Shown here piece after piece: positions 18,654 through 27,543 of a stretch of 62,272 bases of DNA. This stretch comes from Methylobacterium sp. E-005 (GTDB lineage: Bacteria > Pseudomonadota > Alphaproteobacteria > Rhizobiales > Beijerinckiaceae): contig NZ_JAKSYG010000028.1 in the NCBI RefSeq assembly GCF_022829725.1, positions 1 through 62,272 of the forward strand, read 5' to 3'. Positions within the stretch are counted from its first letter, which is position 1. Each line of letters begins with the position of its first letter. Below the pieces are notes generated by a model. It ran no database searches and had not been told where the DNA came from. It saw nothing but the letters and a program-made list of their open reading frames with translations. The translations under genes and the position numbers were made by a program.

Positions 18654-19396
18654 CAGAAGCCCGTCCGCAGATCGAGGGAGGTGTAGAGGCCGCCCTTGCG
18701 GACGTGGTCGTGGACGTAGCCGGCCGACAGTCCGAGCTGCAGCGCGCCGATCTGCATGCCGCTCAGGTGGCCACCGACCCGCCACTGCCGGTAGTAGTCG
18801 TCCCCGAGGGCCGTGAATTCCGGCCCCACATACCCGCCGGCGAGCGCCGCGACGCCGAACCGGACGCGACCGTAATAGGCGTTGAACGTCGTGGCGTAGG
18901 AGCCGGTAGCGTGGAACATCGTGAAGGCGGTCGGCCGGGCATAGTAGTCCAGGGCCGTCTTCAGGCCGACGCCGGTGCGCGCGGCGGTCTCGCTCGCCCC
19001 GGACTGCGCGACCTCGTCATGGCGGACGTTCAGCCCGACGAAGCCGGTGAGCACGCTGTCCGGCCCGACGAGCGCGTAGCCGGCCATCGCGGCGAGGTCG
19101 GTCTGCTGGCCGACGGCGCGGGCCGCGCCGGGGCTCTCGGCCCGGTACGAGCCGATCAGGCCATCGACCCGCACGCGGATACCGCTGGTGAGCAGGTCGC
19201 CTGCAGGCGCTGCCGTCACGGTGGCGCTGGCGAATTGCGAACCTTGCGACGCGATGGCCGCAGAGGTGTCGACGGCCACGATCCAGGCGTCGGGGCCGGA
19301 CGGCGGCTCGGCTCCTGTATACCAGTCGGCCGCCTGTGCGACGGGGCAACCCGCCGTGACCAGGGCCGCGGCGCACCCGATGAAGCTGCGGTGCAT
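18653..19396 (-). CDS. bcsS: Cellulose biosynthesis protein BcsS (probable outer-membrane barrel)
   Basis: 247 residues with a signal peptide (A-A-A-L-V-T-A-G-C-P-V-A-Q-A-A-D). Alternating strands rich in glycine and aromatic residues follow (for example A-G-G-Y-V-G-P-E-F and L-G-L-S-A-G-Y-V-H-D), and the last residue is phenylalanine, which are features of outer-membrane beta-barrels. The sequence fits the BcsS family of alphaproteobacterial cellulose clusters. With no full-length BcsC here, it is a candidate for the outer-membrane part of the export path; that is inference. It is the first gene of the operon, with 231 bases of upstream DNA before the LuxR regulator. Confidence 0.83.
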   Translation of the reverse strand: MHRSFIGCAAALVTAGCPVAQAADWYTGAEPPSGPDAWIVAVDTSAAIASQGSQFASATVTAAPAGDLLTSGIRVRVDGLIGSYRAESPGAARAVGQQTDLAAMAGYALVGPDSVLTGFVGLNVRHDEVAQSGASETAARTGVGLKTALDYYARPTAFTMFHATGSYATTFNAYYGRVRFGVAALAGGYVGPEFTALGDDYYRQWRVGGHLSGMQIGALQLGLSAGYVHDHVRKGGLYTSLDLRTGF

Positions 19397-19627
19397 GTCG
19401 ATACGCTACGTGACTTGCAGGACGCCCCTAGGATCCGGCCAGCAGCCTTAATCGGTCCTTGCCGAAGCGATTAGGATGCAGAGCAAAGACGGACTAGGCC
19501 GCTATCGGTGCCGGAGAGTGCAGTCTTCGGAAGAAGAAATCAGAGATCATGTCGGGTCCTTGCAGCACTGACACGCATCCGCGCGCGCCGCGCTTGCGCG
19601 TTCGGCCTGTGGATGGGTGATTCGGGA
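19397..19627 (-). promoter_or_regulatory. Presumed bcs promoter region with GGACTAGGCCG repeats
   Basis: The 231-base gap upstream of bcsS must hold the operon promoter. The 11-base sequence GGACTAGGCCG occurs at 19491-19501 and again at 19625-19635, where it forms the left arm of the inverted repeat at 19625-19648. The spacing and repetition suggest a protein-binding site, perhaps for the neighbouring LuxR-type regulator, but no experimental support is available. No convincing -35/-10 pair can be named. Confidence 0.4.
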
Positions 19628-19648
19628 CTAGGCCGACTTGCCTAGTCC
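19625..19648. terminator. Inverted repeat at the 3' end of the LuxR regulator
   Basis: Perfect 9-base arms GGACTAGGC and GCCTAGTCC with a 6-base loop. The regulator's TAG stop lies inside the left arm. No T-tract follows, so it may be a transcription terminator, an mRNA end-protecting hairpin or a palindromic binding site. Confidence 0.45.
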
Positions 19649-20302
19649 GGCAGCGAGGATCCGCGGGCCGGTCGCCGCGGCAGCCGCCCGGTTGGCGACG
19701 CCGAGGGTGCGCAGGAGCGCGGCGACATGCACCTTCACGGTGCCCTCACCGAGATCGAGACTTCGGGCGATTTCCTTGTTGGATCGGCCGGCCACGATGA
19801 GTTCGAGCACCTCCCGTTGACGGCGGGTCAGCACCACCTCGCCGGCAGGCGGCGCGGACGCGCTGGGCGGCGGCTCGGCCATGAAGGGCGGCACGTAGAT
19901 CGCCCCCTCGAGGATCGCCGAGACGGCGCGCAGCACCTCCGCAGTACCCAGCGTCTTGGGCACGTAGCCGTGGCAGCCGGCAGCCAACGTGGTCAGCACG
20001 TCGGCGCGCGCGGTCGAGGCCGAGACGATGGCGGCCTTGACCGCGGGATAGCATTCGCGCACGGCTGCCACGGAACCTGCGCCGGCCATGCCGGGCATCT
20101 GCAGGTCGAACAGGGCCAGCGCCGTCTCGGGTGTCGCGGCGAGAGCGGCGAGTGCCTCGTCCAGGCTCGCCGTCTCGATTACATGGGCGAAGCCGAGCTG
20201 CCGGGTGAGCAGGGAGGCCATGGCGAGGCGGAAGAACTCATCGTCGTCTGCCAGGATCGCGACCCGGCCGCGGGTTGCGCGATCCAGTCCCGCCGTCGCC
20301 AT
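19628..20302 (-). CDS. LuxR/NarL-type response regulator
   Basis: 224 residues. The N-terminal receiver has the acidic pocket A-D-D-D, the phospho-acceptor in L-F-D-L-Q-M-P-G-M (about residue 66) and the conserved Lys in V-P-K-T. The C-terminus is a GerE/LuxR helix-turn-helix: [12 protein letters not shown], then [18 protein letters not shown]. The ATG at 20302 overlaps the hybrid-kinase stop as TGATG, so the two are one cistron pair and probable partners. It lies directly upstream of the cellulose operon on the same strand, so that operon is an obvious candidate target, though unproven. Confidence 0.9.
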   Translation of the reverse strand: MATAGLDRATRGRVAILADDDEFFRLAMASLLTRQLGFAHVIETASLDEALAALAATPETALALFDLQMPGMAGAGSVAAVRECYPAVKAAIVSASTARADVLTTLAAGCHGYVPKTLGTAEVLRAVSAILEGAIYVPPFMAEPPPSASAPPAGEVVLTRRQREVLELIVAGRSNKEIARSLDLGEGTVKVHVAALLRTLGVANRAAAAATGPRILAAGLGKSA

Positions 20303-23040
20303 CACCGCGCTCCTGTGGCGGTCCGGGCGGGGACAAGACCGCCGGCCAGCATCGCCCGCGTCTCGGTGATGGCCGCGACGGCGAGGGCCTGTGTTCTGGC
20401 CAGGAGCTCGTCGAACGCAGCGTCCTCGGTCGCCCGCTCCAGGGCCGAGCATGCTCGGCTGAGCGGCATGAACCCGAGAAGGCCGCTCGCCGCTGCCAGT
20501 GCGTGCGCCTCAGCGCGCAGGACCGCGCGCTCGGCCGCCGTCCCCGACGTGCTGGGCCCAGCGGCGTGACCGGGACCTGGGTCGCAGGTTGCGCCGGAGA
20601 TCGCGAACGCATCCTCGGCGCGCGCCTGGAACTGTCCCAGCAGCCGGGTCAGCGTGTCCGGAGCGATCAGCGCCATGTTGTCCGCGTGGCGCGCAGGGTC
20701 GAGCGTCGGCTCCGCGTCCGGAACTGCGCCGGCCGCCCTGTCCAGCCACCGTGCCACCACAGCGCAGAGCTCATGAGGCTGGAACGGCTTTCCGAAATGG
20801 TCATCCATCCCGGCGGCCCGGAAGGCCTCCACCTGATCCGGCAACACATTGGCGCTCAGTGCGATCACCGGCACCTGGGCGATCGGACCCGGCAGGCAGC
20901 GAATCAGCCGGGTGGCCATCATGCCGTCGAGGCGTGGCATCTGAACGTCCATCAGCACGAGGTCGTAGTTGGCCGCCTCCACGGCACGAACCGCGCCGAT
21001 ACCATCTGTTGCGACGTCAACCGTGTGGCCGGCGGCCCTGAGCACGGTGCAAGCCAACTCCCGGTTGATGTCCACGTCCTCCACAAGGAGGATACGCCCA
21101 GCTGGTCGTTGCCCTCTCGGACCGGACGGGGCGTTCATGGTGAGGGCGAGGGCCCGGGGCAGCGCCAGCGTGAACCAGAAGGTCGAGCCGCTGCCGGCCT
21201 CCGACACGAGGCCGATTGCGCCATCCATCAGCTCGACCAGCTGGCGGCTGATCGCGAGACCGAGACCGGTGCCGCCGTAATCACGACGGATCGAGCTGTC
21301 GGCCTGCGAGAAGCGGCGGAACAACCGCTCCTGCCGGTCGGGCGAGATGCCGATACCGGTATCCGTCACACTGAAGCGGATCCGCTCGCCACGCGGGCTC
21401 ACCCCCTCGTGGCGGAGGCTGACGGTCACGCTGCCCCGCGGCGTGAACTTCACCGCGTTGTTGAGGAGGTTCAGCAGGATCTGCCGGAGGCGCCCCGAAT
21501 CACCCACGAGGTAGCTCGGAACGGCGTCTTCGACCTGTGCGACGAGGTCGAGGCCCTTGGTAGCCGCCGACGTTCCGACGATGCCGAGACAGGAATCGAC
21601 GAGCGGGCGAACCGCGAACGGCGCGGGATCCAGGCCTACCACGCCGGCCTCCACGGACGAAAAATCGAGGATATCGTCCACGACGGTGCGCAGGTTCGTG
21701 CCCGCCGTCGCGGCGAGCTCCGCGTAGCGTCTGAGATCGTCATCGAGCCGTCCGGACTCCACCAGCAAACCGGCGAAGCCGATCACCGCGTTGAGCGGCG
21801 TGCGGATTTCATGACTCATGGCCGAGAGGAACTCGGTCTTGGCGGCGTTGGCGCGCTCCGCCTCGATCCGCGCAGCCTCGGCCGCCGCCTTCGCGTCGAG
21901 CAGCGTACGTTCGCCGTCCTTCCGGGCGGTGATGTCGAGGGTCAAGCCGTTGATTCGCACCGCGACACCGTCCCGGTCGAGTTGACGACGCCCGATTGCC
22001 TGGATCCAGCGGCGACCACCTCCGACTGTGGGGACCCGGAACGCGACGTCGAAGGTCTTGCCCCCGGAGGAGGCCTCCCGCACCGCCCGCAGAGTCGTCG
22101 CGCGATCGTCCGGAGCGACCCGGCGCATCCAGTCGGCGACATCCATCACCGCCGGGCGATCCTCGGGCAGCCCGAGACGGCATGCGCTTTCCGGCGACAG
22201 GATCACCTCGTGGGTCGCGAGATCGATGGCAAACAGTCCGGCCCCAGCCGCTTGCTGGGCCAGGCGCAGGAGCTCACCCTTCTCCGCCAGCGCCTCCCGG
22301 GCTACCACGACCTCGTCGATGTCGAGGGCAGATCCTAGCCAGCCGATCAGGTCGCTGCCCATGTGCAGGGGCCGGAACACGAATTGGTGCCAGCGAAAGC
22401 GACCGTTCCGGTCGCGGACGCGACCCTGGACCTCGCCAGAGCGGCCCTGCACGCGCGCCTTGGCGTAGGCATCGCCGATCTGGCCGGCGTCGTCAGGGTG
22501 GAACCGGTCGGTGCGGGCAGCACGGGTGGTGGGGATCGGTCCGCAATAGGCCTCGAAGGCTTGGTTGACGTAGACCGTCTCACCGGTGTCCGCGCGCTCC
22601 ATCCAGACGAGTTGCGGTAGCGTATCCACGAGCGCCCGGTAATGGTCTCGGCTTGTGCGCAGGTTCGCGTGGGTCTGCTCATGGTCGAGTGCCTCCCGGA
22701 CCGTGACGACGCGGTGGCCCGTGCCGGGAACCTGCCGGACAACCAGCACCGTCGTGATCCAGCGTGCGCCTGTGCCGCGCATGCGGACAACGGCTGTGTC
22801 GGGACCGTCTGGTTGTGTGGTGGCAGCGAGAGCGACTTCGTCCTCCGGGTGGATAACCTCGCGCAAGCACTGCCCGATCAGGGCAGTGCCCTCCGCGCCG
22901 AGGAATGCCTGGCCCCCCGCAGATGCGTAGATCACCCGACCCGCTGGATCCAGCCGGAGGATCAGCCCGGCGACCGCGTCGACGATCTGGCGCAGCGCCT
23001 CGGTTTCGGGGCCGAGCGGCGTGCGAGACGGGGTGCTCAT
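20302..23040 (-). CDS. Soluble PAS hybrid histidine kinase with receiver and Hpt domains
   Basis: 912 residues without membrane segments. Three PAS-like modules occupy about residues 10-385 ([10 protein letters not shown], then [10 protein letters not shown], then a third). A HisKA box ([13 protein letters not shown]) follows, then an HATPase (D-T-G-I-G-I-S and [10 protein letters not shown]), a receiver ([14 protein letters not shown]) and a C-terminal Hpt ([15 protein letters not shown]). It senses an intracellular cue and should pass phosphate through its own receiver and Hpt to the LuxR regulator it overlaps. The internal ATG at 23040 is preferred to the frame start 33 bases upstream because the extra residues look non-coding. 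Confidence 0.9.
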   Translation of the reverse strand: MSTPSRTPLGPETEALRQIVDAVAGLILRLDPAGRVIYASAGGQAFLGAEGTALIGQCLREVIHPEDEVALAATTQPDGPDTAVVRMRGTGARWITTVLVVRQVPGTGHRVVTVREALDHEQTHANLRTSRDHYRALVDTLPQLVWMERADTGETVYVNQAFEAYCGPIPTTRAARTDRFHPDDAGQIGDAYAKARVQGRSGEVQGRVRDRNGRFRWHQFVFRPLHMGSDLIGWLGSALDIDEVVVAREALAEKGELLRLAQQAAGAGLFAIDLATHEVILSPESACRLGLPEDRPAVMDVADWMRRVAPDDRATTLRAVREASSGGKTFDVAFRVPTVGGGRRWIQAIGRRQLDRDGVAVRINGLTLDITARKDGERTLLDAKAAAEAARIEAERANAAKTEFLSAMSHEIRTPLNAVIGFAGLLVESGRLDDDLRRYAELAATAGTNLRTVVDDILDFSSVEAGVVGLDPAPFAVRPLVDSCLGIVGTSAATKGLDLVAQVEDAVPSYLVGDSGRLRQILLNLLNNAVKFTPRGSVTVSLRHEGVSPRGERIRFSVTDTGIGISPDRQERLFRRFSQADSSIRRDYGGTGLGLAISRQLVELMDGAIGLVSEAGSGSTFWFTLALPRALALTMNAPSGPRGQRPAGRILLVEDVDINRELACTVLRAAGHTVDVATDGIGAVRAVEAANYDLVLMDVQMPRLDGMMATRLIRCLPGPIAQVPVIALSANVLPDQVEAFRAAGMDDHFGKPFQPHELCAVVARWLDRAAGAVPDAEPTLDPARHADNMALIAPDTLTRLLGQFQARAEDAFAISGATCDPGPGHAAGPSTSGTAAERAVLRAEAHALAAASGLLGFMPLSRACSALERATEDAAFDELLARTQALAVAAITETRAMLAGGLVPARTATGAR

Positions 23041-23189
23041 CGCCGAGAGGCTCGGCCAAAGGCGGTGCCGCACTGGCCGAGGTAGTCCGGAGCACGAGCG
23101 CGGTGGAAAAAGGGCTGAGCTGTTGTCATCGAAGGCGAAAGTAAGCGGGTGCCGGGCTGCACGAACGAGCGCAGTCTCATGCCTGAAGG

Positions 23190-23210
23190 TTAACTATCGC
23201 TTTACCTTAA
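23190..23210. promoter_or_regulatory. CtrA-like site between divergent kinase and PilZ genes
   Basis: TTAA, seven bases, TTTA, then TTAA two bases later, lies about 80 bases upstream of the PilZ gene and 150 upstream of the kinase. The alphaproteobacterial CtrA consensus is TTAA-N7-TTAA; here the second half is one base off. The site sits in an AT-rich patch of an otherwise GC-rich region. Confidence 0.3.
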
Positions 23211-23289
23211 TGCGAGTTATGACATTTATCACGGAACGATCTTGAGACTATTATGATCGAGATGCATTCGCTCGGGTCACGGTAGCGGC

Positions 23290-23601
23290 ATGCGAGATGG
23301 CGGTGACCGGCGCGCGGCGCCCCGATTTCCGGTGACACTCTCGGCTCGGGTCCGAGATGTGGCTCGCACCTATCGAGCGACGATTCTCGATGTGAGCTCG
23401 GGCGGCCTTCTGATGGCAGTGCCGGGAGCCTTCACGGCTGAGCCTGGCACTCGGCTGGAGATCGAGGCGGTGGTGATCGGCATCGTGCAGGTGTGCGTGG
23501 TTGCGACCAGCGCGCGTGGCGTCCATCTCCGCATCGACGCCGATGCGGAGGCCTATGGCCTCGCCGTTCGAAGGGTATCGCGGATCGCGCAGTCTTGGTA
23601 G
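23290..23601 (+). CDS. Single-domain PilZ protein (c-di-GMP receptor)
   Basis: 103 residues that consist only of a PilZ domain. Both c-di-GMP-binding motifs are intact: R-R-A-A-P-R near residues 7-12 (RxxxR) and D-V-S-S-G-G near residue 35 (DxSxxG). Such proteins bind c-di-GMP and change a partner's activity, often in motility or polysaccharide production. It is transcribed away from the hybrid kinase and converges with the small protein gene at 23610-24119. Its intact motifs contrast with the altered PilZ of BcsA nearby. Confidence 0.88.
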   Translation: MRDGGDRRAAPRFPVTLSARVRDVARTYRATILDVSSGGLLMAVPGAFTAEPGTRLEIEAVVIGIVQVCVVATSARGVHLRIDADAEAYGLAVRRVSRIAQSW

Positions 23602-23609
23602 CACCGGTG

Positions 23610-24119
23610 TCAGGTGTTAAAGTCGAGCAACCTTGAACTTGTGAGGTCTGAGCTTCGCGCCCCATCGCTCCCGTAGCCGATGGTCCTGCTTTGCGACCGC
23701 TGCACCTGTTGGATGAAGGATGCGAGCGTGTCGCTGGGGTTCGGGCGAGCATCCGGCACCGCCGCTGACGCGTTGGCACCGTCATCCGTACCAGCGGAGG
23801 CCGACGTTCCCGTGTTCTCGATGACGTCGGCCGCCTCAAGTTCGGGCGCGCTCAGCACTTGCCGGATCACACCGGCCTGATCACCCGTGATTTGGCCGGC
23901 CGCGACTTGGTTCTCGATGAGGGCATCGATCCGGTCCCTGATCCTAGACGGGTCGAGGGCTGGTGCGGACGCTGCCGATGCCACGTCGATCTGTGTCGAG
24001 GGATCGGTCTGGCTTACTGCAACATTGCCGGTCACCTCGGATCGCTCAGTGCCCCCGTCCAGAACGCGCTGCTTCAGGGACGCGTATGATCCGGATGGCA
24101 GTCCTGAAACGGAATCCAT
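23610..24119 (-). CDS. Small low-complexity protein, paralogue of the one at 43059-43670
   Basis: 169 residues of unknown function. It shares two conserved blocks with the gene at 43059. The central block is L-D-P-S-R-I-R-D-R-I-D-A-L-I-E-N-Q-V (about 55-72) followed by I-T-G-D-Q-A-G, and the C-terminal block is S-D-T-L-A-S-F-I-Q-Q-V-Q-R-S-Q-S, I-G-Y-G and a terminal L-L-D-F. Between the blocks it is rich in Ser, Ala, Thr and Asp. There is no signal peptide or membrane segment. The central block resembles a helix-loop-helix of the kind seen in calcium-binding or regulatory proteins, but the loop lacks enough acidic residues to claim an EF-hand. Confidence 0.72.
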   Translation of the reverse strand: MDSVSGLPSGSYASLKQRVLDGGTERSEVTGNVAVSQTDPSTQIDVASAASAPALDPSRIRDRIDALIENQVAAGQITGDQAGVIRQVLSAPELEAADVIENTGTSASAGTDDGANASAAVPDARPNPSDTLASFIQQVQRSQSRTIGYGSDGARSSDLTSSRLLDFNT

Positions 24120-24365
24120 TGTAGTACGTTCGCTAATCCGGCGGCTTCAGCATATCGTCTTGGTATGGGGTGGTAACGTTAAGGGCGGTTTAAATCGTTT
24201 CGGGGAGGACCAACTCACAAAGGCCAAACGAGCCGTCCCATCCCGGTGTCCTGAGAGATTCAAACCGGAATGTCGGCGTGATCAACCTCGTCGGTGACGA
24301 CGAAGGCGGATCCGTTTATCGGGCACCGCGACTCGCCTGTACCGCGGCGCTGGCCCTGGGTGGCC

Positions 24366-24656
24366 TCAGCGGACGGTGCTGAGGTCGAAGTCGCCTGGGC
24401 CGCCAGTCTTGATGCAGCTCAGTCGGGAGAGATGAAGCCTGAAGGCTTCGACCCCACGCTGGGTCTCGGCAGCCTCCTCGCCGTCCCGAAAAATCGTACC
24501 CTTCCCGATGTAGTAATTCCAGCTGTCGACCTTGAGGTGATAGCGGCTGTGCCGAACGAAGTAGATCTTGTTGGCAAGTAGCCATTCGATGAGGGCGCGC
24601 GTCTCTGCGCTGTCGCCGTCATGATGGTTCGGCGGGCGCTGCTTGAGTTTGGGCAT
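24366..24656 (-). CDS. Hypothetical protein near the integrase (96 aa)
   Basis: 96-residue protein beginning M-P-K-L-K-Q-R-P-P-N-H-H. A strong AGGAGG ribosome site lies about 9 bases before the ATG. Residues 20-60 (A-L-I-E-W-L-L-A-N-K-I-Y-F-V-R-H-S-R-Y-H) look like a helix followed by a beta-meander, as in small accessory proteins of genomic islands. No family was recognised. The upstream DNA (24657-24842) is markedly AT-rich compared with the chromosome, which suggests acquired DNA. Confidence 0.7.
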   Translation of the reverse strand: MPKLKQRPPNHHDGDSAETRALIEWLLANKIYFVRHSRYHLKVDSWNYYIGKGTIFRDGEEAAETQRGVEAFRLHLSRLSCIKTGGPGDFDLSTVR

Positions 24657-24842
24657 GTAAAGCTCCTCCTGTATTGAGCGATGAAGGCCCCATCCTATGG
24701 GCGCGGATCTCCCCGTAGGAAAAGTTCATCGGGGTATGGCTAGAGGAGTGATCGGAGCATATGTATTGGGAAGAGTATGTATGTTGTCGTAGGAGTTATT
24801 TGTTGTCCGTTTTGTTTCATCCTTCCTTTTCAATTCTAATTC

Positions 24843-26492
24843 CTAGTCAACGGATTTTCCACTGTCGACGGCGACCCTTTTAGCCCTATGGGTAGAGCGT
24901 TTCGGCTGCGGGCCCCGGCTGATCCGATGTCTACCAGCATTCGGTTGCACGGTGGCTTGAGGGATGACGGCGGGCAGCTTTAGGATCTCGCGATGGAGTG
25001 CGCGGATTTCCATGTCGCCGTAGGTGTCACTGATATCGGCGGCGGCATGGCCGAGAATCGCGCGTCCCAAATCTGCAGCCACCTCCCAGCGTCGAAACAG
25101 CGTCTTCATGCGGTGGCGCCAGGCGTGGTTCGGCTGCAGGCGCGGGTTGTCGATGCCCAGGCGACGCACCCATCGACCGAGCAACTTGGTGCCGTTGCCG
25201 CCCCGGCTGCCGAAGCGGTCTGGTTTCAGGCCGGGGAAGAGCGGGCCTGACCGGATTCCCTCTGCGAACGTGCAGAAGCCCGCCTCGATCAGGGCCGGGT
25301 GCAGGGGAACGAAGCGCTCGGAGCTCCGGGTCTTCAGGGAGCCGGCCTCGGGAGTGAAGTGCAGGCACCGGATGCCGTCGCGTTCGACCACATCCTCCCG
25401 GCGCAGCTGGCAGATTTCGTGGACGCGTGCGCCGGTATAGGCGCACAGCCACGGCACCCAGCGGTAGATGGGATCGCGCTCAGCCGCTGCCGCCCCGAGA
25501 ATCAGACTGGCCTCGGCGTCGCTGAACGGGATCTTGCCCTCAGACGCCTTCGCCTTGGTCGAGACGCCGACGCGGGTCGCCGCGTTGGCGGACAGTCGCT
25601 TGTTGTCGACGCCCCATTGCAAGATGGTCCGGACGGGGCCGAGCTTGCCGTTGCGGATCGTGGAGCCGGCGAGGCCCTGGTCGAGGAGTGCCTCCTTCCA
25701 GCGGACCAGATCCACACCGCTGACCAGCGCCGCGTCGTCGTGGCCCAGGAAGGCAGCGAGCTCGTCGAGGACGCGCGGGAAGGTGTAACGCGTCTTCTCG
25801 GCGGGCTGGCGTTCCTTAATCCATCCAGTTGCCAGGTCGCGGAAGGTGATCGCCGGCCCGGACGGGATGGCCGGATCCGTCGGCCAAGGAGACAGCGGGA
25901 TTGATCGATCGCCAGCCGGCGCTGGATGTCCGTAGTTACCCCGGGCGTAGCGCTGCAGGGTCTCGGCGCCGCGTTGCATCGCCATGGCGATCGCCTCGGC
26001 GAGCATGAGTCGTCCAGCCTCGTCGACCTGGAGGCCCTGGGTTCTGAGGCAGGCGTCCGCCGTCGTCAGACACCACTCCTGCATAGGCCGGCGCTGCATG
26101 AACGTCAGATCGAAGGTGAGCAGGGCGGTGTCCGAAGTCGATGGTGCCGGGGACGGCGGCGCGGATGCCCAGAGATCGGCGCCGACTGCCGGATCCCAGA
26201 GCGTCTGCCGCCGCGGGTTGTCGGCGTGCTGGGCCACGAGCCAGGTCTCGATCGGCGCGGCGATGGCGTGGGCCTCTCGTTCGCTCAGCGTCTGCGGCCC
26301 CTGCTGTAGGTTCGCCCACTGACGCTCCAGGCGTGCGAGCGCCTCGGCATGGAGCCGCTTGGCCTCGACAGGATCGCGGGTGCCGAGACTCTGCTTGACC
26401 TCCAGCTTGCCGACGAGCGGACGCAGGGCGTCCGGTACGCGCTTGCGCAGCCAGTAGATGCCGGTGCGGGGATGCTTGAACGGTCGCGCCAT
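24843..26492 (-). CDS. Tyrosine-type site-specific recombinase (integrase) next to tRNA-Ser
   Basis: 549 residues starting M-A-R-P-F-K-H-P-R-T-G-I-Y-W-L-R-K-R-V-P, the N-terminal module common to large proteobacterial island integrases. A core-binding domain covers about 190-300. The catalytic residues are visible: Arg in T-G-A-R-V-H-E-I, H-x-x-R in A-W-R-H-R-M, the second His in L-G-H-A-A-A-D-I-S and the nucleophile Tyr in D-T-Y-G-D. It lies 99 bases from the 3' end of tRNA-Ser and on the same strand, the usual geometry for integration into a tRNA gene. An in-frame ATG at 26504 is an alternative start. Cargo would lie to the left; no second attachment site was found by eye. Confidence 0.9.
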   Translation of the reverse strand: MARPFKHPRTGIYWLRKRVPDALRPLVGKLEVKQSLGTRDPVEAKRLHAEALARLERQWANLQQGPQTLSEREAHAIAAPIETWLVAQHADNPRRQTLWDPAVGADLWASAPPSPAPSTSDTALLTFDLTFMQRRPMQEWCLTTADACLRTQGLQVDEAGRLMLAEAIAMAMQRGAETLQRYARGNYGHPAPAGDRSIPLSPWPTDPAIPSGPAITFRDLATGWIKERQPAEKTRYTFPRVLDELAAFLGHDDAALVSGVDLVRWKEALLDQGLAGSTIRNGKLGPVRTILQWGVDNKRLSANAATRVGVSTKAKASEGKIPFSDAEASLILGAAAAERDPIYRWVPWLCAYTGARVHEICQLRREDVVERDGIRCLHFTPEAGSLKTRSSERFVPLHPALIEAGFCTFAEGIRSGPLFPGLKPDRFGSRGGNGTKLLGRWVRRLGIDNPRLQPNHAWRHRMKTLFRRWEVAADLGRAILGHAAADISDTYGDMEIRALHREILKLPAVIPQATVQPNAGRHRISRGPQPKRSTHRAKRVAVDSGKSVD

Positions 26493-26590
26493 GGCGAGGG
26501 GCATTGTGTACCACCCGTGTGTACCACAGGCAGCCCGGAAAGCCATTGCATATCAGTAAGCTACGGGATCCACGCCGCTTTCGGCGGTGG

Positions 26591-26682
26591 TGGCGGAGAC
26601 GGAGGGATTCGAACCCTCGATACCCATTTCTGGGTATGCTCATTTAGCAAACGAGTGCCTTCAGCCGCTCGGCCACGTCTCC
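26591..26682 (-). tRNA. tRNA-Ser(GCT)
   Basis: Reads 5'-GGAGACGTGGCCGAGCGG at 26682 and ends CGTCTCC-G-CCA. The 7-base acceptor stem is perfect, the T-arm GAGGGTTCGAATCCCTC is canonical, and a long variable arm is present as expected for a serine tRNA. The anticodon loop TTGCTAA gives anticodon GCT. The CCA end is encoded. The island integrase gene begins 99 bases from its 3' end. Confidence 0.95.
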
Positions 26683-26694
26683 GGCGCCTTGGCT

Positions 26695-27543
26695 CTAGAA
26701 GGTCGGGCCGGGCGGGTCAACCCGATCCCGGCGGGCTGCCGCCACGCGGCGGCGCTCGACATGCTTGGCGATGCGCAGATGCCGCGAAATCGCGTAGTTC
26801 ATCGCCGTCAGGAAGCCGTAGGTGCCCCGCACGAAATGGCGGCGGCCGAGATAGGCCTTCAGGAAGTTGCCCGGCAGCTCGACGAAGACGCGCCAGCTCG
26901 GAATCACCACGCCCCTGGCTTCCAGGTCGTCCGCCTGCTGGTCCGAGTAGCGGTTGAGCTTGTCGAGTTGATCGCCGAGCGAGCGCACCGAGAAATGGTG
27001 GATCACCCCCCTGAGCCGGCCCGCCGTCACCCCCGGCTCCAGAGCCACCCGGTCGTGGACCGGCGAGGCCGAGTAGCGGCCCCGGTCCTTCCGGTAGAGC
27101 CGCACCGGGGTGAGCCGGTAGGCCAGCGGGTGCGGACGCGCCTCGCCGGGGAAGATCTCGGCGATGCCGATCCGCCACGCCGACCGGCGCGGCTCCCCGG
27201 CCGCGAACAGGGCGCGGATCTCCCGGGCGAGCGTGTCCGGCACCACCTCGTCGGCGTCGAGATTCAGGAGCCAGACGTGGCGGCACTGCTCCTCGGCGAA
27301 GCGCTTCTGCGGCCCGTAGCCCGGCCAGGGATTGTGGATCACCCGCGCGCCGAGCGATTCCGCGAGCGCCTGCGTGCCGTCGGTGGAGCCCGAATCGACC
27401 AGCACCAGGTCGTCGGTCAGGTCGCGCACCGCCCGGAGCGTGGCGCCGATTCGGTCCGCCTCGTTGTGGGCGATGACGAAGATCGACAGGGGGAGGGGAC
27501 CCGCGGCCCCCGCCCTGGGCCCGCCCGCCGGCGTGCCGCTCAC
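26695..27543 (-). CDS. Family-2 glycosyltransferase (WaaE/KdtX-like)
   Basis: 282 residues with a GT-A fold: N-terminal S-I-F-V-I-A-H-N-E-A-D-R-I, then V-D-S-G-S-T-D-G-T and the metal-binding L-N-L-D-A-D-E-V-V. The middle motif H-D-R-V and the C-terminal helix are as in lipopolysaccharide core beta-1,4-glucosyltransferases of the WaaE/KdtX group. It probably adds a sugar to lipopolysaccharide or another envelope glycan on the cytoplasmic side. Translation starts with GTG, overlapping the lysA stop by 4 bases (GTGA), so it is coupled to lysA. Confidence 0.85.
   Translation of the reverse strand: MSGTPAGGPRAGAAGPLPLSIFVIAHNEADRIGATLRAVRDLTDDLVLVDSGSTDGTQALAESLGARVIHNPWPGYGPQKRFAEEQCRHVWLLNLDADEVVPDTLAREIRALFAAGEPRRSAWRIGIAEIFPGEARPHPLAYRLTPVRLYRKDRGRYSASPVHDRVALEPGVTAGRLRGVIHHFSVRSLGDQLDKLNRYSDQQADDLEARGVVIPSWRVFVELPGNFLKAYLGRRHFVRGTYGFLTAMNYAISRHLRIAKHVERRRVAAARRDRVDPPGPTF

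Noticed and set aside
24294..24581. Plus-strand frame overlapping the small gene near the integrase
   Set aside because: The minus-strand gene has an AGGAGG site at the right distance and a more protein-like sequence.
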